In this document: positions 43,691 to 56,650 of the stretch, piece after piece
How positions within the stretch are numbered: position 1 is the stretch's first letter
Layout of the letters: every line of letters starts with the position of its first letter
Assembly: GCA_032717465.1 (NCBI GenBank)
Contig: JAVRFU010003718.1
Span: 2,716,445 to 2,780,444, forward strand
Direction of reading: 5' to 3'
Length of the DNA: 64,000 nucleotides
DNA from: Coenobita brevimanus
Taxonomy: Eukaryota; Arthropoda; Malacostraca; Decapoda; Coenobitidae
Program-made: the position numbers and the translations under genes
The notes under the pieces: generated by a model
The model's database searches: none
The model's input: the letters and a program-made list of their open reading frames with translations, nothing else
Told to the model about the DNA's origin: nothing

Positions 43691-44890
43691 ATCCAATCCT
43701 TTCAGGATTTTGGCGAAAGCTTTGCCATTTCACTTGACATCTCAAAGACTTTTAGTTGAGTCTGGTATAAATCTTTAATTTCCAAACTGCCTTCTTATGG
43801 CTTCTATTCTTCTATCTGTGCCTTCATCTATAGCTTCCTTTCTGGTCGTTCTATAGCTGCGGTTTTAGACGGCCGCTGTTCTTCTCCTAGAGTTATCAGT
43901 AGTGGTGTTCCTCAGGGCTCTGTCCTATCACCAGCTCTCTTCCTTTTTATCATCAGTGACCTAAGCAGTACATCTAACTCTATCCACTTATACCCTGATG
44001 ACTCCACCCTTCACCTTTCTGTTCGCTTCCTGCATCGTCCGTCTCAGCAATTTCAACAAACAAGGGATGAGGCTGTGGTACACCAAATGTTTGACTTGGC
44101 TCATATATCTGACAGGGGTAAAAGTAAAGTTGTTTTTAATGCATCAAAAACTCAGTTCTTACATCTGTCAACCTGACAGTCTTCTACAGGAGTACCCTTC
44201 AGTTTTTAATGGTATCCAGCTCAATCCTGCATCATCTTTAAACATACTTGGGGTTTCATTCTCTTGGGATTTATCATGGAAAGAACGTATTACATCTCGT
44301 GTAAAATCTGCGTCCAAAAGATTATGCTAAGCTGACTTCGTGCCTTCTTTACCCCTGCACAGTTGTTGACCTTTTACATGGGTTTTATTCGTCCCTGTCT
44401 GGAGTACAACTCTTGTGTGTGGGGAGGTTCCCCGCATACAGCTCTTCTCAGTAGGGTGGTGTCAAAGGTTTTTTGTCTCATTAATCCTCCTCCTCTTACT
44501 GGCTCGCTTCAACCTCTGTTTCGTCACCTCACTGTTGAATCTTTATCCTTTATCGCTACTTAAATGGTCACTGCTCCTCCGAACTGTCTGCTTGCATCCC
44601 TCGTCTGCTACGACAGGCACGTAGTACCCACGCAGCAACAAACTCTCATCTCTTTTCTGTCCAGCTCTGTGATGCAAGAGTTAACCATTACTCTCAGTCC
44701 TTCATGTATACAACAGGTCAACTCTGGAACTGCCTCCCTCCTTCAGTATTTCCTACAGCTTAAGACCTCCAGTCTTTTAAATGCAGTGTGTCCAGGCATC
44801 TCAAAATGAATGGTTCTTGAATTTGGCTCTTTGTTATTTTGTTTTTGTTTTCTTGGACTTAACAGTTTGCGGGCACTTTGCCTTAGGTTC
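43691..44890 (+). pseudogene. Old jockey-like insertion (copy B)
   Basis: Counterpart of 16066-17270. It keeps GVPQGSVLSPALFLF where copy A has a stop. A 4-bp loss near 44325 shifts the thumb region. Confidence 0.7.
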
Positions 44891-46360
44891 CTTCAGCTGC
44901 CCCTGGCTGGTTATGCACCTTGGACTACATCACACAGGCCTTTGTTTGGGTACAGGACCCTTTTGCACCTCCCTTGTCCCAGGCCTGCTTGTGTATGCAG
45001 GAGTATTGAGGCTGGAGCTACAGCATCAGTGCTGTATAGCGAGGTGCTGGTGCAGAGTCCAGAGGCTTCCTGAAACACCAACACATGACGCTGTTATTAG
45101 TTCTGCATAGCACACTTTGCACGACTTCCATACGCAATTTCCTTGCCCCCTTAGTTATCAGACAGAGGAAGTCATGACTGATCTGTCTGCCACTCACTCT
45201 GGTCTTTGGTGTGGAGACATCTGTTGTTCCACTCTGGGTGTTACCCTAAGTCAGATTTGGTGGTATATCATGGCTCCAATGTCCGTAACATCAGATGTGG
45301 TGATCCACACCCAGCTTCTAGTTCATTTTGCCCTCATGCTGTGTCTGTCCATGTTTACTGACGGCCGGCATTGGATTTGAGGTTGTCTTCCGTAATTTTA
45401 GCCAGAGTGGCACCCTACCCTCCTCTGCCTTAATTTTTACTGTGAAGCTGTCAGCAATTCTGTTGACTTTCCAGCATATCCTCACCTTTGATGCAATTAG
45501 TTTTATGATTTTTAGTGAGTGCAAGGCTGCCTTGTCTGCCGTTAAGCATTTCAACTCTCCTCACTCTTTAGTATTGGAAATTTGAGGAAAGTTCCACCTC
45601 GTGGGCCACCATGCTGGGTGGCAGCCCACATTGGAGCGCAGTTAAATGATTGTGCAGGTGAGGCAGCAAGGGCAGCAGTGATTCTTGATGTCTCTGTTAG
45701 ACCTGTCACCAACAGAGATTATTTCCCATTGATTAAGGCTGCAGTCCCTACCTCCTGGCAGCATGCATGGGGCACACTTTCTGTTCCAAGCAAGCTACAG
45801 GAGGTGACCAACCATGGACCTGTCCTGTCTGCAGCAGAGCTTATGTCCCAGTGATTTAGGCTGCTGTCCTTCCCTCCTGGCAGCATGCATGGGGCACACT
45901 TCCTGTACCAAGCAAGCTACAGGAGGTGACCAACCATGGACTTATACAGCCCTACCCCTTCACTGATGCATTACCATCGCCTTGAGGGAAAGCCCATTCC
46001 TTTTTTTGAAAACTGTCTGGTGCCATTGACTGCAGCAGCTGGTACTTGAGTGTCCCAATGTAGGGGATGCTGGCTGTTGATACCTGTCCAGGTTTAAGGT
46101 AGTCTTACTTTCTCTGGCCAGTCTTTGGAGGGGAGGTGTGTATTACGGGGGTAGTCACCTTCTCATATGTTGAGGAAGCAGGCTCACTCAGACTGCTTTA
46201 CTTTTCGTGCATAGTTTTAACCTCTGTTGTTTTATATATAATTTTATATTGTGTCAGTGTTATGAACTTTATTATTAGATGACTGTTTTAATTTGTATTA
46301 TTAACTGTATATGTATATATCTGTTTATATATAAGTTACCCTTATTGTGCTTTTACTTAA
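44891..46360 (+). pseudogene. I-like RNase H and 3' end (copy B)
   Basis: Counterpart of 17271-18740. The segment 45582-45854 stays open longer here: PCWVAAHIGAQLNDCAGEAA, then AVILDVSVRPVTNRDY and SWQHAWGTL. Confidence 0.7.
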
Positions 46361-46607
46361 GTTGTACAGCAGCATTGACCTCTGTTGTTAAACTACCACA
46401 GTCTTTTTAGTGTAACCAATTAGTCCCCTTAACATCAACCCTTACTTTCTTCCAGGGTCAGACCTTTTAACCAGCAGACCCCAATCAAGCCACTTCGTCA
46501 CCAAGAGCACTTCAACATCTTTTATGTTTCTGTTCCATTGCTAGTTATATGGTCTTTGATACCTGGTGCCACGAAGCCAATATTCACTTTAATTCATTCA
46601 GTAGGTC

Positions 46608-47152
46608 AGGCTTAGAAATTACAGGAATGTTGACCACCAGTTGATGTGTCTAGAAATTGATCAACGTTTAAACTTCATTGATTCTTCAAGTCTTTCTTCT
46701 GATGAATATGTTGATATTTACAACAATGAGCTTCGGTCAATTTTTGACCATTGTTGTCCTGAGGTAGTAAAAACAAGGACTGTACGTGATGATTCTCCGT
46801 GGTATGGTCCATCCATTAATTCTTTGCGTAGACAACGTAGAAGGAGGAACGTGAGTGGTGCTTGCAGCGGACCGAAGTAACTCGTTTGCGTTATGTTTAT
46901 GTGAGAAGAGCAGTCGTTCACACTGTAAAAGCCCAAAAGGCTAGGTATTATCAAAATAATGTTGATTCTTGTGGTGGTGATAAAAAAAAAAAACAGTCTG
47001 CAGTTGTGAACAATTTGGTCGGAGGAATGTAATTGTTAAACCCACTTCTGCATCTGATACCCAATTGGCTTCTGATTTTGCTTCATTTTTTACAAGATAT
47101 CTCGAATTAGAAGTGATTTAGACAGCAGTTCTCCTAGTGAAGCGTACTCAGT
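46608..47152 (+). pseudogene. CR1/L2-like linker fragment (copy B)
   Basis: Counterpart of 18986-19530 (DDSPWYGPSINSLRRQRRR). Confidence 0.5.
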
Positions 47153-47504
47153 TGACTGTCAGCCACGGTGCACCGGGTTTTCTTGGTGTTTAGCATTGCT
47201 TTGGATGTTCCTGTTTGTGTGTTGATGGCTAAATATGGCAGATTGACTTGAAAACAGTGCCAAATTTAGGAGGGGTACTGTAGCACCAGTCGAGCCGGGC
47301 AGTACTTCCGAGGTGGATGGAAAGCTGATGAGAGGGAGAGCTGGAGCTCCCGTTTCATCAGCCATCAGGACTGGTTCCTGACCATCCCCCTTTGCTGAAC
47401 TTTTTCAGTGTCCCAGTAACATGGAGAGTAGGCCAGCATGCTCTCCAATACAAGTTTCTCTAACTATCTATACCATACTACATGCACAGTACACACTACA
47501 CTTC

Positions 47505-47507
<3 letters not shown>

Positions 47508-47544
<37 letters not shown>

Positions 47545-49778
47545 ATGGCTACTCACCACTCAGCCTTGGAGTCCCCAGGGGGGAGGGGGGAACATAAATG
47601 CCCTCACCTTCCGCCCCTCTCCAGGTGACGACTTGAGCTGCCTGGAACCACTGCCTGACTCACTTCTTCTTCATCTCTGCAACATTCGCAGCCTGTCCTC
47701 TAACTTTTCCTCTGTTGAGCACCACCTCTCCTCCTCCAAACATCACCTACTCTTTCTAACCGAGAATCAGCTGTCTGAGGCAACTGACAGCAAACCCTTT
47801 TCTGTATCCTCCTACTTTCTCTATACTCTTTTTAAAGCCAAAGTTGGCTGTTGTGTATATATATGCAACGACCTATCTTGTTCTCGTGTTTCTGAACTCG
47901 ATTCTTCTGAATTCTCTACACTCTGGCTTCGGCTTTCCTGTCATTCTCTGACTAAATATATCTGTGCTGTTTACTTATCCCCATATTCTACTGACTATCA
48001 AAAATACTTTGACTATCTTACTTCTACAATGGAACACATTCTATCCATTTCTCCTTTCTCTGAAATCTCCATTTTAGATTTCAACTTTCACCAGCACCTT
48101 TGGCTGTCCTCTCCTTTCACTGATCCACTTGGTGAACAAGCCTACATCTTTTCTATCCTAAATGACGTAGAGCAGCTTGTACATCACCCTACCCATATCC
48201 CTGACCACCTTGGAGAGAGCTCCAACATACTTGACTTCTTCCTTACAACTAATCCTTCTGCTTACACTGTTAATCTTTTCTCTCCGTTGGGCTCCTCCGA
48301 TCACAACCTTATCACCTTATCCTGTTCTATCGCTCCGGCACGGTCTGAGGCCCCTCCAAAGAAACGTCATCTATGGCACTTTGGAGCTGCAGACTGGGAG
48401 GCCCTCAGGCAGTACTTCTATGATTTTCCCTGGAGTGATTATTCCTTCCATGACCAGGAGCCATATGAGTATGCCTTGCTCATTATGGAGGTTATTCTTT
48501 CGGTCATGGAAGCATATACTCCTTTCTCATATCCTCTGACTAATGCAAGAAAGCCTTGGTTTAATCACGCATGGTTTAATGCTGTCTGCAACAAGGAGAG
48601 GGCCTATAAAAGGTACTGGAGCCAACCCACCCCTGAATCACATCTTTTATACATTTCTGCCCGTAATCGTGCCAAGTCTGTTCTTCAGTCTGCAGAAAAT
48701 ATTTTCATCCGTACTAAATGCTCTCAACTCTCCTACTTGAATTCTTCCCGCTCCTTCTGGCATCTTGCCAAAAACCTTTCTAACAACTTTACCTCATCAT
48801 CCTTCCCTCCTCTTTTCTACTCTGATGGCTTTGTAGCTATTTCTTCTTTTAGTCCAGACTTTCCCCTCCAATTCCACCTTAGACGATTCCGGTGCTGTTC
48901 CTCCGTCACTTCTCCCCTGCGACGTCCTCATGGCTGACATTAAAATTTCTTCAGCTGATGTATTTTCTGCCATCACAGGCCTCAATACTAATAAGGCGTA
49001 TGGGCCTGATGGAGTCCCTCCTGTTGTTCTCAAGACCTGTGCTTCTGTGCTCACACCCTGCGTAGGTAATCTCTGTCGCCGTTCTCTGTCAACTTGCATC
49101 ATTCCTTCTTGCTGGAAGTTTGCTCTCATTCAGCCAGTCCCAAAGAAAGGTGACCATTCCCAACCCTCTAACTATCGTCCAATTGCTTTAACATCCTGTA
49201 TCTCAATAGTTTTAGAGTCAGTTCTTAATAGAAAAATTTTAAAGCATCTTTCCTATCACAACCTTCTTTCTGATCGTCAGTATAGGTTCTGTCAGGAACA
49301 CTCCATGGCGATCTTCTGACTTACCTTTCAGACTCCAGGTCATCCTCATTTCGGGACTTTGATGAAAGATTTGCCATTGCACTTAACATCTCAAAGGCTT
49401 TCGATCGAGTTTGGCCTAAATCTTTCATTTCCAAACTGCCCTCATATGGTTTCTACCCTTCTATCTGTGCCTTCCTCTCTAGTTTCCTTTCTGGTCGTTC
49501 TATAGCTGCTGTTGTGGACGGCCATAGTTCTTCTCCTAGATCTATCAACAGTGGTGTTCCTCAGGACTCTGTCCTATCACCAACTCTTTCTTTTATTCAT
49601 CAATGACCTACTAAGCTGTACATCTAACCCTATCCACTCATACTCTGATGACTCCACCCTTCACCTTTCCATTTGGTTCCCGCAATGCCAATTTCAGCAG
49701 TTACCTCAACAAACCAGGGATGAGGCTATGGCACATCTACTGTCTGACTTGGCTAGTATCTCTGACTGGGGAAAAAAT

Positions 49779-49820
<42 letters not shown>

Positions 49821-50627
49821 GCATCAAAGACTCAGTTCTTACACCTATCAACCCGACAAAATCTTCCACAGGTATACCCACTAATGTTTAACAATATTCA
49901 GCTTAATTCTGCATCATCCTTGAACATGCTTGGGGTTTCATTTACTCAGGACTTAGCTTGGAATGGTCATATTACGTCTCTTGTAAAATCTTGTTCCAAG
50001 AGATTAGGTGTGCTAAGCCGACTCCATTCCTTCTTTGCCCCTGCACAACTGTTGACTCTATACAGGGGTTTTATCTGCCCCTGTGTAGAGTACAACTCTC
50101 ATGTGTGGGGAGGCTCCCCACATACATCTCTTCTCAATAGGGTGGAGTCAAAGGCTTTTCGTCTCTTTAACTCTCCTCCTCTTACTGACTCCCTTCAACC
50201 TCTTGTCTCGTCGCCACACTATTGCATCTTTATATCTTTTCTATTGCTACTTCACTGGTCACTGTTCCTCTGAAGTGTCTGCATGCATTCCTCCACCTCT
50301 ATGACGGTCGCATAGCACCCATCTAGTAACAAACTCTCATCCCTTTTCTGTCCAACTTTCTAATGCAAGAGTTAACAGTTACTCCCAGTCCTTCATTTAT
50401 GGAACAGGTCAGCTGAGGAACTGTCTCCCTCTGTCTGTATTTCCTACTTCCTATGATCTCCACACTTTAAAATGCAGTGTGTCCATTCATCTCGAAATGA
50501 TAAGATCTTGAATTTTGCTCTTTCGTATTTTGTTTTTCTATTATTAGGAACAACAATTGCGGGCTTATGGCCTTTGGTTCCTTCTTCCTCGCATAAAAAA
50601 AAAAAAGAAAAAAGAAAAAAAAAAAAA
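47508..50627 (+). pseudogene. Jockey-like retrotransposon (copy B)
   Basis: Counterpart of 19890-23075. The endonuclease frame is 47633-48937 (434 codons) and the reverse transcriptase start 48930-49319 (PVPKKGDHSQPSNYRPIALT) is unbroken. The thumb frame 49512-50273 is interrupted only by a T36 run (49781-49816) encoding poly-Phe. A34 precedes the leader (47508-47541). The tail is an impure A-rich run ending at 50627. Confidence 0.85.
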
Positions 50628-51660
50628 GAGTTGTCATCTTTATAAAGTGTAACCTTGGGATTAAAGGACTGAATAGGGAGACCGCCTTTAATCAAGTAGC
50701 ATGGAGAATTGGAGCCTTGATAAACCATACAATACCATATGAGAACATTCAAGAAAAATATATAGGAAGGAGGACAGAGTTCTACTTTGTTTTTGTTGAT
50801 TTCATGAAGGTCTTTAACAGAGTGACAGTGGGAATTGGAAAGCTCGTGATGGAGAACTGACTAGTTAGGGTGGTTATGGCAATGTATGAAGGTGCTCGCA
50901 CTCAGGTGAAAGTGAACAGAGGTTTGGGTGATAAATGTTCTCTGAATGGTGGTAGGCATCAAGGGTCAGTTTCAACCCCATTATTGTTCCACATGGTTCT
51001 TGAAGCTCTTATGAGACTTTAGAACTACACTCCCATGGGAGTTGTTTTATGCTAATGACAGTGTTGATGGCAGAGAGAGATAGGGTTGAAAGATGTAGGA
51101 AATACTGGGATAGAATGGGACTTGTGTGTTAGAGAGTAAGAGCGGATAAAGCTGAGGTGATGATATTTAGGGCAGGTGGTGGTGCTGTCCAAGGAGGGCG
51201 AGTTTGTCCATATGCAATTTGCGACAAGATTGTGGGGAATAATTCCACCTTGGGTGTGTTTGTGATAAGTGGGTGCATAAGAGATACAGTATTATTAGAA
51301 GGTAGGATTGCAAACCAAAATACTGTAATGGTGATTTTGTGTGTTTGGTGTGGAGGGGAGAGTGTGGCAAGACAGAGATGTAGGAAAGGATTAAGTTTGG
51401 TGGAGTGTGTCTTCAGTGTATGGAGGAGTTTTGTTATTTGTGGGACATGATATGCGCTGGAAGTGGGGCTACCTCGGTAGGAGGGTAATAAGTGCTTTTA
51501 TGCAGCATGTGTTAGGATTTTAATGCTGTACGGTAGTGTGAATTGGTCAGTAATGGAGGTGGATATTCATAGCTCAGCGTACAGAGTTTGACATTAGAAT
51601 ATGTTGATAATGAAGGATAGATAATAGAGCCCTAGTATTGTGTTGGAGCGACTTTAAGGA
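50628..51660 (+). pseudogene. Second RTE family fragments (copy B)
   Basis: Counterpart of 23076-24107. Reads FVFVDFMKVFN, then Cys-containing CPYAICDKIVGNNSTLGVFV at about 51200, nearer the expected C-x-x-C-D-K pattern than copy A. Confidence 0.6.
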
Positions 51661-52038
51661 GAGAGAGCAACATTTGGAAAGTCCCTGTACTGTTCTTTGC
51701 AGATGATAGTGTATTGTTAATTGAGGAGACAGGGGAACTTCAAGGCTTGGTGAATGAGGTTCTAAGAGTGTATAAGATATGGAATCTAATTGTGAATGTA
51801 GGGAAGAGTAAAGTTATGGTCCTCGAGAGAAATGAGGGACTCACAGTGATGTTGGATGATGAGGAAATGGAAAGTGTGAGTGCGTTTAAGTACTTGGATA
51901 GTGTGATGAGTAAGGATTGAAGTTTGGAGGGTGAAGTGCTTGAAAATGTAGAACAAGGAAGGAAGGTTGCTGATTTTTTGTAAGCAGTGATAAGAAACAG
52001 TGAAGTGGGCATGGAATGACTGGCCTGGTGGGATCAGG

Positions 52039-52043
<5 letters not shown>
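51661..52043 (+). pseudogene. RTE reverse transcriptase fragment (copy B)
   Basis: Counterpart of 24108-24487. FADDSVLL in place of FADDTVLL; the frame 51714-51920 is open to the stop after MSKD. Confidence 0.75.

Positions 52044-52070
<27 letters not shown>
52044..52070. repeat. (TA)n microsatellite (copy B)
   Basis: About 13 TA units. Confidence 0.95.
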
Positions 52071-52073
<3 letters not shown>

Positions 52074-52322
52074 TAGAACTTTAGAGGAAGGATGGGACCT
52101 GAATGTGTTAGTGATATGAGAAGAAGGGGTACATTGATGGCGGAGAGGATGGAGGGTGACAACTGAGTGGAGAGGGTGAGAGGTGTGAATGCTGTGGGTA
52201 AAGTTGTGAGAAACATACCATAAAAGAAATAGGTTGAGGTCATAGAGTTTGACCTAAGGAATTAGTGACTGAATAGAGAAGCAGCAGGTGGGAAGGGATT
52301 AAACTTGTAATTTCTCTTCAGT
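52071..52322 (+). pseudogene. Degraded RTE 3' end (copy B)
   Basis: Counterpart of 24514-24755. Confidence 0.5.
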
Positions 52323-52404
52323 GTGTGGACCCCCTGGGGAAGGGGGGAAAGAATACTTCCCCAGTATCCCTGCTTGTCGTAAGAGGCGACTAAAAGGGGC
52401 CTTT
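52323..52404 (+). mobile_element. RTE 5' head fragment (copy B)
   Basis: Counterpart of 24756-24840. Confidence 0.7.
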
Positions 52405-53886
52405 TTGTCTCCAGTCTTTCTTTCTGTCCTGTCCTCTTCTGTTTTCAATCACTATGCTCTTCTTGATACTTGAATTTACCTAATTGTGATATACAGGAAA
52501 TGAGCTACGCTCGTGGGGTCCCGTCTCTGTTTCTCAATAAGTCTAATTTAGCTTTAAACGCGTTTAAGTTTTTAGACTGGACGCTCTCTTTGTCCAGGTT
52601 ATTCGATAGGTCTATACATCTATAAGGAAAACTATATTTCTTGATATCCTTGAAGCAGCTTGGCTTGCTCAGTTTCATGCTGTGTCCTCTTGTTACTCTC
52701 TTATCCCATAAAAACAGATCTTCTTTGTCAATTTTATCTACTCCCATCATGGTCCTGAACACTGCAATCATGTCGCCTCTCTTTCTGCTTTCTTCTGAGG
52801 AAGGCAAATCCAGCTTTTCCAGGCTCTCTCTGTACGACAGATCTGCCAGACTGGGGACCATCTTTGTTGCTGTTCTTTGTATTCTCTCAATCTTGTTTAT
52901 GTCTTTCTTTTTGTGTTGGGACCACACTACTGCTGCATATTCCTGCCTGGGGTGAATCATGGCCACTATCAATTTTTTCATCATCTCCTCATCCATATAA
53001 TGAAAAGCTACTCTTATATTAGTCAGGAGTTTATACGTCTCTCTAACTGTCTTGTTATTGTGTTTTTCAGGTGACAAACTGTCCTGGACCAGCACACCCA
53101 AATCTTTCTCTTCTCTCGCTTTTGTGATTGGTTCATGACCCATCAAATAATTCAATGATGGCCTCTTGGTACTTTTACCCATTTCCAATATTTTACATTT
53201 CTTTGCATTAAATTTCATTTCCCACATCCGGCTCCAGTCGTGTATCGTATCCAGATCTTCCTGCAGCATTTTGCAATCCTCCTCAACCTCTACCTTCCTC
53301 GAGATCTTTGCGTCATCAGCAAACAGACTTGCATAACTGTTCACTCCATCTACCATATCATTTACATAAATCAGGAACATTTCTGGCGTCAACACCGAGC
53401 TCTGGGACTCCACTTGTTACTTCCCTCCATCCAGACATCGTATCCTTTATTACTGTCCTCATTTGTCTGTCTCTCAAAAAGTCTTTCATCCATTCCAGGA
53501 GGTTCTCCTTCAACCCTCCTGTATGCTTTAGTTTCCACATTAGTCTCTTATGGGATACCTTGTCGAAGGCCTTCTACAAATCTAAATACTGTACACACAA
53601 TCCACCCAACCATCTCTCTCCTGAAGCACATCAATCACTCTTGAGTAAAAGCTCAACAAATTGGAAATACATGACCTTCCACTTCTGAATCCAAACTGAC
53701 TGTCATCCAGAATATTCATCTGTTCCAGATATTTTATCCATCTGTCTTTCAGAATTCTTTCACACAATTTTGCAACCATGCTGGTTAGAGACACTGGTCT
53801 ATAATTCAGGGGTTCTTCCCTGTTTCCTCCCTTATAAATTGGTACCATATTTTCCCTCTTCCATTCTTGAGGCACTTTCCCCACTT
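52405..53886 (-). pseudogene. CR1-like retrotransposon (copy B, antisense, uninterrupted by RTE)
   Basis: The minus-strand frame 53413 to 52505 (302 codons) runs to the protein end, showing LFADDAKISRKVEVEE, KCKILEMGKSTKRPSLNY, QEYAAVVWSQHKKKD and the C terminus NAFKAKLDLLRNRDGTPRA. The part upstream (53986-53582) carries KVPQEWKRENMVPIYKGG, EEPLNYRPVSLTSMVAKLC and SQFGFRSGRSC. A short deletion near 53400 breaks SGVPQGSVL. The 5' end is cut by a jockey-like tail at 53887. Confidence 0.82.
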
Positions 53887-54117
53887 CTAGAGAGTTAACA
53901 GTTACTCCCAGTCCTTCATTTATGGAACAGGTCAGCTGAGGAACTGTCTCCCTCTGTCTGTATTTCCTACTTCCTATGATCTCCACAGTTTAAAATGCAG
54001 TGTGTCCATTCATCTCGAAATGATCAGATCTTGAATTTTGCTCTCTCGTATTTTGTTTTTCTCTTGTAAGGAACAACAATTGCGGGCTTGTTGTCTTTGG
54101 TTCCTTCTTCCTCGCAT

Positions 54118-54153
<36 letters not shown>
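53887..54153 (+). pseudogene. Jockey-like 3' tail fragment with A35
   Basis: AGAGTTAACAGTTACTCCCA through CTTCCTCGCATC and 35 A (54119-54153) matches 50365-50627. It is a very short 5'-truncated copy or part of a rearrangement; it abuts the CR1-like element without a clear target duplication. Confidence 0.75.
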
Positions 54154-54155
<2 letters not shown>

Positions 54156-54310
54156 TTTGTAAAATTTATGAATTGTAACAAAGGTATTAATGTAGTGAAT
54201 AGGGAGACCGCCTTTAATAAAGTAGCATGGAGAATTGGAGCACTTGATAAACCATACAATACCATATGATGTTGGAGTGGCCCTGGTGAGGATAGTGTTT
54301 GGAAACTCCC
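54154..54310 (+). pseudogene. RTE fragments next to the palindrome centre
   Basis: GAATAGGGAGACCGCCTTTA belongs to the second RTE family text at 23115-23135. From about 54268, GATGTTGGAGTGGCCCTGGT and TTTGGAAACTCCC match the first RTE family at 25140-25185, with 4 bp missing. Confidence 0.65.
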
Positions 54311-54357
54311 TGTACTGTTGTTTGCAGATGATACTGTGTTGTTGAGTGAAGGCGAAG
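54311..54357 (+). other. 47-bp spacer at the palindrome centre
   Basis: The only unpaired part of the palindrome. It encodes LLFADDTVLLSEG, the catalytic motif of the first RTE family, continuing the sequence of the left arm. Confidence 0.9.
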
Positions 54358-54506
54358 GGGAGTTTCAAACACTATCCTCTCACCAGAGCCACTCAACATC
54401 ATATGGTATTATTATGGTTTATCAAACTCAATTCTCCATGCTACACTGATTAAAGGCGGTCTCCCTATTCAGTCCTTGCGAGGTTACACTTCATAAAGAT
54501 GACAAA

Positions 54507-54508
<2 letters not shown>

Positions 54509-54546
<38 letters not shown>

Positions 54547-54781
54547 ATGCGAGGAAGAAGGAACCAAAGACAGCAAGCTACGCAATTTGTTGTTCCTTTA
54601 CAAGAGAAAAACAAAATACGAGAGAGCAAAATTCAAGATCTGATCATTTAAGGTAAATGGTTTGCTATTTTAAACTGTGGAAATCATAGGAAGTAGGAAA
54701 TACAGACAGAGGGGGACTTTCAGTTCCTCAGCTGACCTGTTCCATAAATGAAGGACTGGGAGTAACTGTTAACTCTCACAA
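54509..54781 (-). pseudogene. Jockey-like 3' tail fragment (copy C)
   Basis: T37 (54509-54545) followed by the reverse complement of 53887-54118 with several private changes. Confidence 0.75.
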
Positions 54782-56290
54782 GTGGGCAAAGTGCCTCAAG
54801 AATGGAAGAGGAGAAATGTGTTGCCAAAACATAAGGGGGAGGAAGCAGGGAAGAACCCCTGAATTATAGACCAGTGTCTCTAACCAGCATGGTTACAAAA
54901 TTGTGTGAAAGAATTCTGAAAGACAGATGGATAAAATATCTGGAACTGGGTGAGTCTTCTAGGATGACAGTCCGGGTGGATTCGAGATTGGAAAGTCATG
55001 TATTTCCAATTTGTTGAGCTTTTACTCAAGAGTGATTGATGTGCTTCAGGAGAGGAGATGAGCCCAGGTGGACTATTATTATTGCAATATTTAGATTTGT
55101 AGAAGGCCTTCGACAAGGTATCCCCATAAGAGACTAATGTGGAAACTAAAGCATACAGGAGGGTTGAGAGGAGAGGCTCCTGGAATGGATGAAAGAGATT
55201 TTGAGAGACAGACAAACTGAGGACAGTAATAAGTGTGATATGATGTCTGGATGGAGGGAAGTAACAAGTGGAGTCCCAGAGCTCAGTGTTGACGCCATAA
55301 ATGTTTCTGATTTATGTAAATGATATGGTAGATGGAGTGAACAGTTATGCAAGTCTGTTTGCTGATGACGCATAGATCTCGAGAGAAGGTAGAGGTTGAG
55401 GCGGATTGCAAAATGCCGCAGGAGGATCTGAATGCGATACACGACTGGAGCCGGATGTGAAGAGTGAAAATTTAATACACAAGAAAATAATAAAATGACG
55501 AAATGGGTAAAAAGCTGCCAAGAGACCATCATTGAGTTATTTGATGGGTCATGAGCCAATCACAAAAGCGAGCGCTGAGAAAGATTTGGGTGTGCTGGTC
55601 CAGGACAGTTTGTCACCTGAAAGCACAATAACAAGACAGTTAAGAGAGGCGTATAAACTCCTGACTAATATAAGAGTGGCTTTTCGTTATATGGATGAGG
55701 AGATGATGAAAAAATTGATAGTGGCCATGATTCACCCCAGGCAGGAATATGCAGCAGTAGTGTGGTCCCAACACAAAAAGAAAGACATAAAACAAGATTG
55801 AGAGAATACAAAGAGACAGCGTAGATGGTCCCCGGTAACGGAGAGTCTGTCATTTTTAGAAGGAGAACCTGGAAAAGCTGGATTTACCTTCCTCAGAAGA
55901 AAGCAGAAAGAGAGGCGACATGAATTGCAGTGTTCAGGACCATGATGGGGAAGTAGATAAAATTGACAAAGAAGATCTGTTTTTATGGGATAAGAGAGTG
56001 ACAAGAGGACACAGCATGAAACTAGGCAAGCCAAGCTGCTTCAAGGATATCAAGAAATATGGATTTTCCTTATAGATGTATGGGCCTATCGAATAACCTG
56101 GACAAGAAAGAGCGTCCAGTCTAAAAACTTAAGCGCGTTTAAAGCTAAAGTGGAGTTATTGAGAAACAGAGACGAGGACCCCACGAGCGTAGCTCATTTC
56201 CTGTATATCACAGTTAGGTAAGTATTCAAGTATCCAGAAGAGCATAGTGATTGAAAACAGAAGAGGACTAGGATTTTGAAAGACTGGAGA
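54782..56290 (+). pseudogene. CR1-like retrotransposon (copy C)
   Basis: Reverse complement of 52405-53886, so it reads on the plus strand. The frame is broken many times by small indels. The best segment, 55532-55801, has YLMGHEPITKASAEKDLG, LGVLVQDSLSPES and QEYAAVVWSQHKKKD. The site of the RTE insertion of copy A is empty here (about 56130-56145, CTTAAGCGCGTTTAAAGC). Confidence 0.8.
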
Positions 56291-56375
56291 CAAAAAGGCC
56301 CCTTTTGAGTCGCCTCTTTAAACAGGGATACCTGGGGAAATATTCTTTGCCCCCTTCTGTCCACACACTCAAGAG
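56291..56375 (-). mobile_element. RTE 5' head fragment (copy C)
   Basis: Counterpart of 52323-52404 in reverse complement, with indels. Confidence 0.6.
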
Positions 56376-56607
56376 AAATTACAAGTTTGCCCTTCCCACC
56401 TGCTGCTTTACTATTCAGTCACTAATTCACTTAGGTCAAACTCTACTGACCTCAACTAATTTCTTTGTATGGTATGTTTCTCCTGGCTTTACCCACAGCA
56501 TTCACACCTCTCACCCTCTCCACTCAGTTGTCACCCTCCATCCTCTCCGCCATAAAAATATGCCCTTCTTCTCATATCTGTGCATTCAGGTCCCATCACA
56601 AATTCTA

Positions 56608-56610
<3 letters not shown>
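56376..56610 (-). pseudogene. Degraded RTE 3' end (copy C)
   Basis: Reverse complement of 52071-52322; no open frame. Confidence 0.5.

Positions 56611-56646
<36 letters not shown>
56611..56646. repeat. (TA)n microsatellite (copy C)
   Basis: About 18 TA units, longer than A and B. Confidence 0.95.

Positions 56647-56650
<4 letters not shown>

Larger units (their letters stand above)
30751..53818 (+). repeat. Copy B of the large direct repeat
   Basis: Collinear with 1-27246. The offset is 30750 at the start, 30759 after the AAT run, 27626 after the Tigger gap and 26567 after the RTE gap. It keeps single copies where A has 45-bp and 77-bp duplications and has empty sites for both A-specific insertions. 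Confidence 0.93.
44738..54310 (+). repeat. Left arm of a giant palindrome
   Basis: Every element in this arm reappears in opposite orientation and mirror order in 54358-64000. The arm probably extends further left, since the right arm runs off the window. Innermost matching bases are GATAGTGTTTGGAAACTCCC (54291-54310). Confidence 0.93.
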
